Below, one piece after another: positions 31,819 to 33,461 of a stretch of DNA of 33,461 bases. Position numbers and translations under genes: made by a program. Origin of the DNA: Pseudomonadota bacterium (GTDB lineage Bacteria > Pseudomonadota > Alphaproteobacteria > Acetobacterales > Acetobacteraceae); assembly GCA_021799015.1 (NCBI GenBank), contig JAJZBH010000004.1, positions 1 to 33,461 of the forward strand, in the 5' to 3' direction. Every line of letters starts with the position of its first letter. Positions within the stretch are counted from its first letter, which is position 1. The notes below the pieces were generated by a model. It saw only the letters and a program-made list of their open reading frames with translations. It was not told where the DNA came from and did no database searches.

Positions 31819-32588
31819 GCGAGCATGCAAAGATCTCAATTCGAGGATTGAGGAAGTCCTTCGGAACGAAAATAGTTCTTGACGGTGTAGACCTTGATAT
31901 TGCGCCAAGAACAGCGATGGTTGTAATCGGCGGGTCGGGTTCCGGGAAATCCGTATTGCTAAAATGCATCCTTGGACTTATTCCGCCGGATGGTGGACAA
32001 ATTCTAATTGATGGAGAAGATGTTCTAACCGCGCCAGCATCACGCGGACGCGCTCTGCGGGATCAAATCGGGATGTTGTTCCAGAATGGGGCACTGTTCG
32101 ATAGTGAAAGCGTTTGGGAGAATGTTACCTTTGGTTTGCTGGCCCGAGGGTTAATCCAACGCAGTCGAGCACGGGCACGGGCAGTTGAGGTTCTCGCGCA
32201 GGTCGGGTTAGGGGAAGCCGTCGCGGATCTTTTTCCAAGCGAATTGTCGGGTGGTATGCAAAAACGCGTCGCGCTCGCGCGCGCGATCGCGGCTGAACCC
32301 GCCATCATGCTCTTTGATGAACCGACTACCGGCCTTGACCCAATCATGGGAGCCGTAATCGACGGGTTAATTGTCGATTGTGTTAAAAGGCTAGGGAGTA
32401 CGTCGATTGCCATTACCCATGATATGGCAAGCGCGGGACGGATTGGAGATCGGATTGCGATGCTGTTCGATGGTAGAATCGTTTGGGAGGGAGACGCGGG
32501 TGAAGTGCGAGCGAGCGGTAATCCCCTAGTTGATCAGTTCATTAACGGCCGCCGCGAGGGACCGATCAAAATGGCGTTGCGGCGCTAG
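31815..32588 (+). CDS. mlaF: MlaF family lipid ABC transporter ATPase
   Basis: ISIRGLRKSFGTKIVLDGVDLDI, GGSGSGKSVLLKCILGL (Walker A), LSGGMQKRVALARAIAAEPAIMLFDEPTTGLDPIMG. ATG 31815 overlaps mlaE stop; ORF track start 31686 lies inside mlaE. Confidence 0.96.
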   Translation: MSEHAKISIRGLRKSFGTKIVLDGVDLDIAPRTAMVVIGGSGSGKSVLLKCILGLIPPDGGQILIDGEDVLTAPASRGRALRDQIGMLFQNGALFDSESVWENVTFGLLARGLIQRSRARARAVEVLAQVGLGEAVADLFPSELSGGMQKRVALARAIAAEPAIMLFDEPTTGLDPIMGAVIDGLIVDCVKRLGSTSIAITHDMASAGRIGDRIAMLFDGRIVWEGDAGEVRASGNPLVDQFINGRREGPIKMALRR

Positions 32589-32669
32589 GCGCTTCAGGAA
32601 ACTTCTGAAAAAGGAGAGCAGTTAGGCGCAGAGATCGCCGCGCCATATTTTGTTTGTCCCGCCGTAAAA

Positions 32670-32689
32670 CCCCGGCGTTCAGGCCGGGG
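32670..32689 (+). repeat. 7-bp perfect hairpin CCCCGGC-GTTCAG-GCCGGGG
   Basis: Directly visible inverted repeat just upstream of the TnpB remnant; resembles subterminal hairpins of IS200/IS605 elements. Confidence 0.6.
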
Positions 32690-32794
32690 ATATAAAGCAA
32701 AAAATTAACCCACGTTCACTATGTACTGGCGTGATTGCCACATGTAAGTAATAACCGCTTCTATCGGGATCTAGAAGCGAAACTCTCCACGGTG

Positions 32795-33237
32795 CCCAGA
32801 GGGCCGGGAAAAAGCGCCGGGCGAAAGCGAGCCATCGCACGATTGCAAACAGGCGCAAGGACAAGAATAATAAGATTAGCACTAAAATAGCTCGCAAATG
32901 CGGATTGATTGTCGTGGAAAGCTTGTCCTCATCGAGACAGGTAGAGACGAAACTAGCCGAGTCAGTGTTGGACCAGGTATGGTCAGACTTGAAAGGAATG
33001 CTCAGCTATAAAGCCATTGGGCACTGTGGCATCTTCCTTGAAGTTGACGAGGCCGGTACAACCCGAACCTGTTCGTCCTGCGGAAGCAGGATGGGGCCGA
33101 AAGGTGTCGCAGGACCCGGAATAAGGGAATGGGTCTGTGAAGAATGTGGACCCCTGCTCGATCGGGATCTGAATTCATCACTGAACATTCTCCGTCTCGA
33201 ACATGAGACGCTCGCGGGAGGAAGCCTCATACCTTAG
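32795..33237 (+). pseudogene. tnpB: TnpB / IS605 OrfB C-terminal remnant
   Basis: ANRRKDKNNKISTKIARKCGLIVVESL (RuvC-II Glu region), TCSSCGSRMGPKG...WVCEECG zinc finger, DRDLNSSLNILRL (RuvC-III Asp). N-terminal and RuvC-I part missing; apparent frame break upstream of about 32830. Confidence 0.85.
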
Positions 33238-33411
33238 AGTGAGGAGGTCACGGGTTCTATCTGGATTCCAATAAGGCCGTGACACCATGCACCGTCATGC
33301 TTCATCAAGTTAACAGTCCCCGGCACCGGGGGGGGGTAACCGGGGCAAAAGTTGGGGTGGGGATTGATTTTTTGCTTGTGCGGTCACGGTTAGGGCTGAT
33401 TCAAGCTTGGT

Positions 33412-33461
33412 GTGAGCGCGCTGCCGAACTTTGACGATCTACCTTTGAGTGAGCTGAAGCA
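33412..33461 (+). other. Possible start of an IS66-like transposase ORF, cut by window end
   Basis: GTG frame VSALPNFDDLPLSELK resembles N-termini of some IS66 TnpC proteins; only 16 residues visible. Confidence 0.25.

Noticed and set aside
32592-32608. TTCAG/CTGAA hairpin after mlaF as a terminator
   Set aside because: Only 5-bp stem and followed by A-rich rather than T-rich sequence.

Overview
The window looks like a chromosomal segment from an alphaproteobacterium, possibly Acetobacteraceae-like (lineage is inference). Well-conserved housekeeping genes are separated by unusually long spacers with no recognisable genes. Recognisable intact genes: dnaE, an MscS-type channel, btuB-like TonB receptor with an upstream cobalamin riboswitch (minus strand), mlaC and mlaA, metF, uvrD/pcrA, prmA, an M24B Xaa-Pro aminopeptidase, thpR, an AI-2E family permease, rpoN, long-form hpf, an Old Yellow Enzyme, dnaB, alr, mlaE and mlaF. 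By adding up ORF lengths, about 70% of the window is coding. The rest contains decaying material: an IS630-family transposase with stops and frameshifts, a 5'-truncated TnpB (IS605 OrfB) remnant, and an HtpX-like ORF that is still open but has lost its zinc-binding residues. The observations I would follow up first are (1) the HtpX-like ORF with a destroyed HExxH motif, coupled by an ATGA overlap to an AI-2E permease gene, and (2) three directly abutting DnaA-box-like 9-mers plus an inverted arm, 49 bp upstream of dnaB. I found no CRISPR array, tRNA, rRNA or convincing novel multi-gene defence system.
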